From assembly GCF_024730785.1 (NCBI RefSeq), contig NZ_CP102830.1, forward strand, positions 1,364,001-1,428,000: DNA of 64,000 bases, read 5' to 3'. The position numbers were made by a program, and so were the translations under genes. Under the pieces are notes generated by a model. That model saw only the letters and a program-made list of their open reading frames with translations, had not been told where the DNA came from and did not search any database. Below, one piece after another: positions 62,311-64,000 of this stretch (position 1 is its first letter; each line of letters begins with the position of its first letter). The DNA comes from Pseudomonas sp. LS44 (GTDB taxonomy: Bacteria; Pseudomonadota; Gammaproteobacteria; Pseudomonadales; Pseudomonadaceae).

Positions 62311-64000
62311 TGTCATGCATCTGCAACCGGCTGCGCCTATCTTCGCTCGTCTGGTGGTCATCGGCTTGGGTTTGATCGGCGGCTCGTTTGCCAAAGGTAT
62401 GCGCGAAAAAGGCTTGTTCGGCGAAGTCGTGGGCGTCGATCTGGACGCCGAATCGCGACGCCTGGCTGTCGAGCTGGGGGTGGTCGACCGCTGTGAAACC
62501 GATCTGGCCGCCGCCTGTCGTGGCGCCGACGTGATTCAGCTGGCGGTGCCTATTCTGGCCATGGAGAAGCTGTTGGTCGCGTTGGCTCAGCTCGATCTTG
62601 GCAAGGCCGTGCTCACCGACGTCGGCAGCGCCAAGGGCAATGTGGTGCGGGCGGCGCAGGCGGCTTTCGCTGGTCTGCCTGCGCGCTTCGTGCCGGGTCA
62701 CCCGATCGCCGGTTCCGAGCAAAGTGGAGTGGAGGCGGCCCAAAGTGGGCTGTTCCGCCGTCACAAGGTGATCCTCACGCCACTCCAGGGCACCGATCCG
62801 GATGCGCTGGCGTTGATCGATCGGCTGTGGCGCGAACTGGGTGCGGATGTTGAGCACATGCAGGTCGAACACCATGATCAGGTGCTGGCCGCCACCAGCC
62901 ATCTTCCGCATTTGCTGGCTTTCACCTTGGTCGATTCATTGGCCAAGCGCGGTGAAAATCTGGAGATTTTTCGTTACGCCGCCGGTGGTTTCCGTGATTT
63001 CACGCGGATTGCCGGCAGCGATCCGGTGATGTGGCACGACATCTTCCTCGCCAACCGCGAGGCGGTGCTGCATACCCTCGACACATTTCGCGACGATCTC
63101 GACGCTCTGCGCCAAGCGGTCGACGCAGGGGATGGGCACCAACTGCTGGGCGTATTTACCCGCGCCCGGGTGGCCCGCGAGCATTTCAGTAAAATCCTGG
63201 CCCGTCGGGCCTATGTGGACGCCATGCATTCGAACGACCTGATTTACCTCGCTAATCCTGGTGGCAGCCTGTCCGGACGCATTCGCGTACCTGGCGACAA
63301 ATCCATTTCTCATCGCTCGATCATGCTCGGCTCGCTGGCCGATGGCATCACCGAGGTAGAGGGGTTCCTTGAGGGTGAGGACGCCTTGGCGACGCTGCAG
63401 GCGTTCCGCGACATGGGCGTGGTTATCGAAGGCCCGCATCATGGTCGCGTGACTATTCATGGGGTCGGTCTGCATGGTCTGCAGCCGCCACCGGGGCCGC
63501 TCTATCTGGGCAATTCCGGCACGTCCATGCGCCTATTGTCGGGCCTGCTCGTTGCGCAGTCGTTTGATACCACGCTGACTGGCGATGCATCGCTGTCCAA
63601 GCGGCCGATGAATCGGGTGGCTAAGCCGTTGCGTGAGATGGGCGCGGTAATCGACACCGGTCCAGAAGGCCGTCCGCCGCTGCAAATCAAGGGTGGTCAA
63701 CAACTCACTGGCATGCGTTATGACATGCCGATGGCCAGCGCCCAGGTGAAATCCTGCCTGCTGCTGGCGGGCTTGTATGCTGCCGGGGAAACCGCGGTTA
63801 CCGAGCCAGCGCCCACTCGCGACCATACCGAGCGCATGCTGCGCGGTTTTGGTTATCCAGTGGCGGTCGATGGCAACACGGCCACCGTCGAGTCCGGTCA
63901 CAAGCTGGCAGCGAGCCATATCGAAGTGCCTGCGGATATTTCTTCCGCTGCATTCTTCCTGGTTGCGGCGAGCATCGCCGAGGGTTCCGAGTTGTTGCTC
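62303..64000 (+). CDS. Prephenate dehydrogenase / 5-enolpyruvylshikimate-3-phosphate synthase fusion (3' end cut)
   Basis: Open for 566 codons to the window end. Residues about 1-305 are TyrA: NAD motif IGLGLIGGSFA, then TDVGSAKG, PGHPIAGSEQSG and the HHDQVLAATSHLPH segment. From residue about 308 AroA begins: VPGDKSISHRS, LGNSGTSMRLLSG, KRPMNRV. S479-A-Q-V-K483 is the SAQxK motif used to mark class II EPSP synthases. The start is GTG 62303 (or ATG 62315). The AroA C-terminus lies outside the window. The fusion is known in Pseudomonas. Confidence 0.95.
   Translation, partial: MADVMHLQPAAPIFARLVVIGLGLIGGSFAKGMREKGLFGEVVGVDLDAESRRLAVELGVVDRCETDLAAACRGADVIQLAVPILAMEKLLVALAQLDLGKAVLTDVGSAKGNVVRAAQAAFAGLPARFVPGHPIAGSEQSGVEAAQSGLFRRHKVILTPLQGTDPDALALIDRLWRELGADVEHMQVEHHDQVLAATSHLPHLLAFTLVDSLAKRGENLEIFRYAAGGFRDFTRIAGSDPVMWHDIFLANREAVLHTLDTFRDDLDALRQAVDAGDGHQLLGVFTRARVAREHFSKILARRAYVDAMHSNDLIYLANPGGSLSGRIRVPGDKSISHRSIMLGSLADGITEVEGFLEGEDALATLQAFRDMGVVIEGPHHGRVTIHGVGLHGLQPPPGPLYLGNSGTSMRLLSGLLVAQSFDTTLTGDASLSKRPMNRVAKPLREMGAVIDTGPEGRPPLQIKGGQQLTGMRYDMPMASAQVKSCLLLAGLYAAGETAVTEPAPTRDHTERMLRGFGYPVAVDGNTATVESGHKLAASHIEVPADISSAAFFLVAASIAEGSELLL

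Noticed and set aside
1..64000. CRISPR arrays, tRNA, rRNA, prophage or toxin-antitoxin pairs
   Set aside because: Looked for regular spaced repeats, cloverleaf genes, integrase or phage modules and small paired genes; none was convincing.

Overview
The window is high-GC chromosomal DNA from a Pseudomonas, close to the P. aeruginosa group. Gene content and order match what I remember of P. aeruginosa PAO1 in several blocks: nrdB-nrdA-two-component-pcpS-nap; recQ-hsbD-marR-fimV-like-selW-hldD; cyaB to the cpx genes, yci genes and scpAB; and yciK-mupP-ubiG-mtaD-mtnA-gyrA-serC-pheA-hisC-tyrA/aroA. The species cannot be fixed from sequence reading alone. I saw no rRNA, tRNA, CRISPR array, prophage or complete insertion sequence.

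Layout. 1-7.8 kb: class Ia ribonucleotide reductase (nrdB cut by the window edge, nrdA) with a 775-bp upstream region rich in candidate control sites, a divergent RstA/RstB-like two-component pair, and the phosphopantetheinyl transferase pcpS. 8-12.5 kb: periplasmic nitrate reductase operon napEFDABC. 12.8-18.3 kb: an AraC regulator divergent from an acyl-CoA dehydrogenase, an acyl-CoA ligase and a racemase-type CoA enzyme. 18.3-20.4 kb: mlaA overlapping an uncharacterised secreted alpha/beta-hydrolase. 21-25 kb: lapD/lapG, ybaN-like and a UPF0149 gene. 25-33 kb: recQ, an hsbD-like diguanylate cyclase, a MarR regulator, a FimV-like protein, a SelW-like protein and hldD. 33-43.4 kb: EamA transporter, the adenylate cyclase cyaB, a pair of small putative iron oxygenases next to an AraC regulator, trkH, a nitroreductase and the Cpx-type envelope stress genes. 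43.5-50.9 kb: yciI, yciB, rnm, a YciO-type protein, a PA2779-family protein, scpA-scpB, rluB and a diguanylate cyclase. 51-64 kb: yciK, mupP, ubiG, mtaD, mtnA, gyrA, then the aromatic/serine run serC-pheA-hisC-tyrA/aroA, cut by the window end.

Most genes are ordinary Pseudomonas core genes. The least explained material lies between genes. A 140-bp terminal-inverted-repeat element occurs three times: at the stop codon of the AraC gene next to nap, upstream of lapG (internally deleted and inverted), and between cpxP and cpxS. A different 162-bp inverted-repeat element fills the whole gap between cyaB and the EamA gene. Both look like MITEs and share an internal layout. Other points worth following are the HD-domain/Mpo1-like oxygenase pair, the hydrolase overlapping mlaA, the three-gene set suited to 2-methyl-branched acids, and the control region upstream of nrdA.
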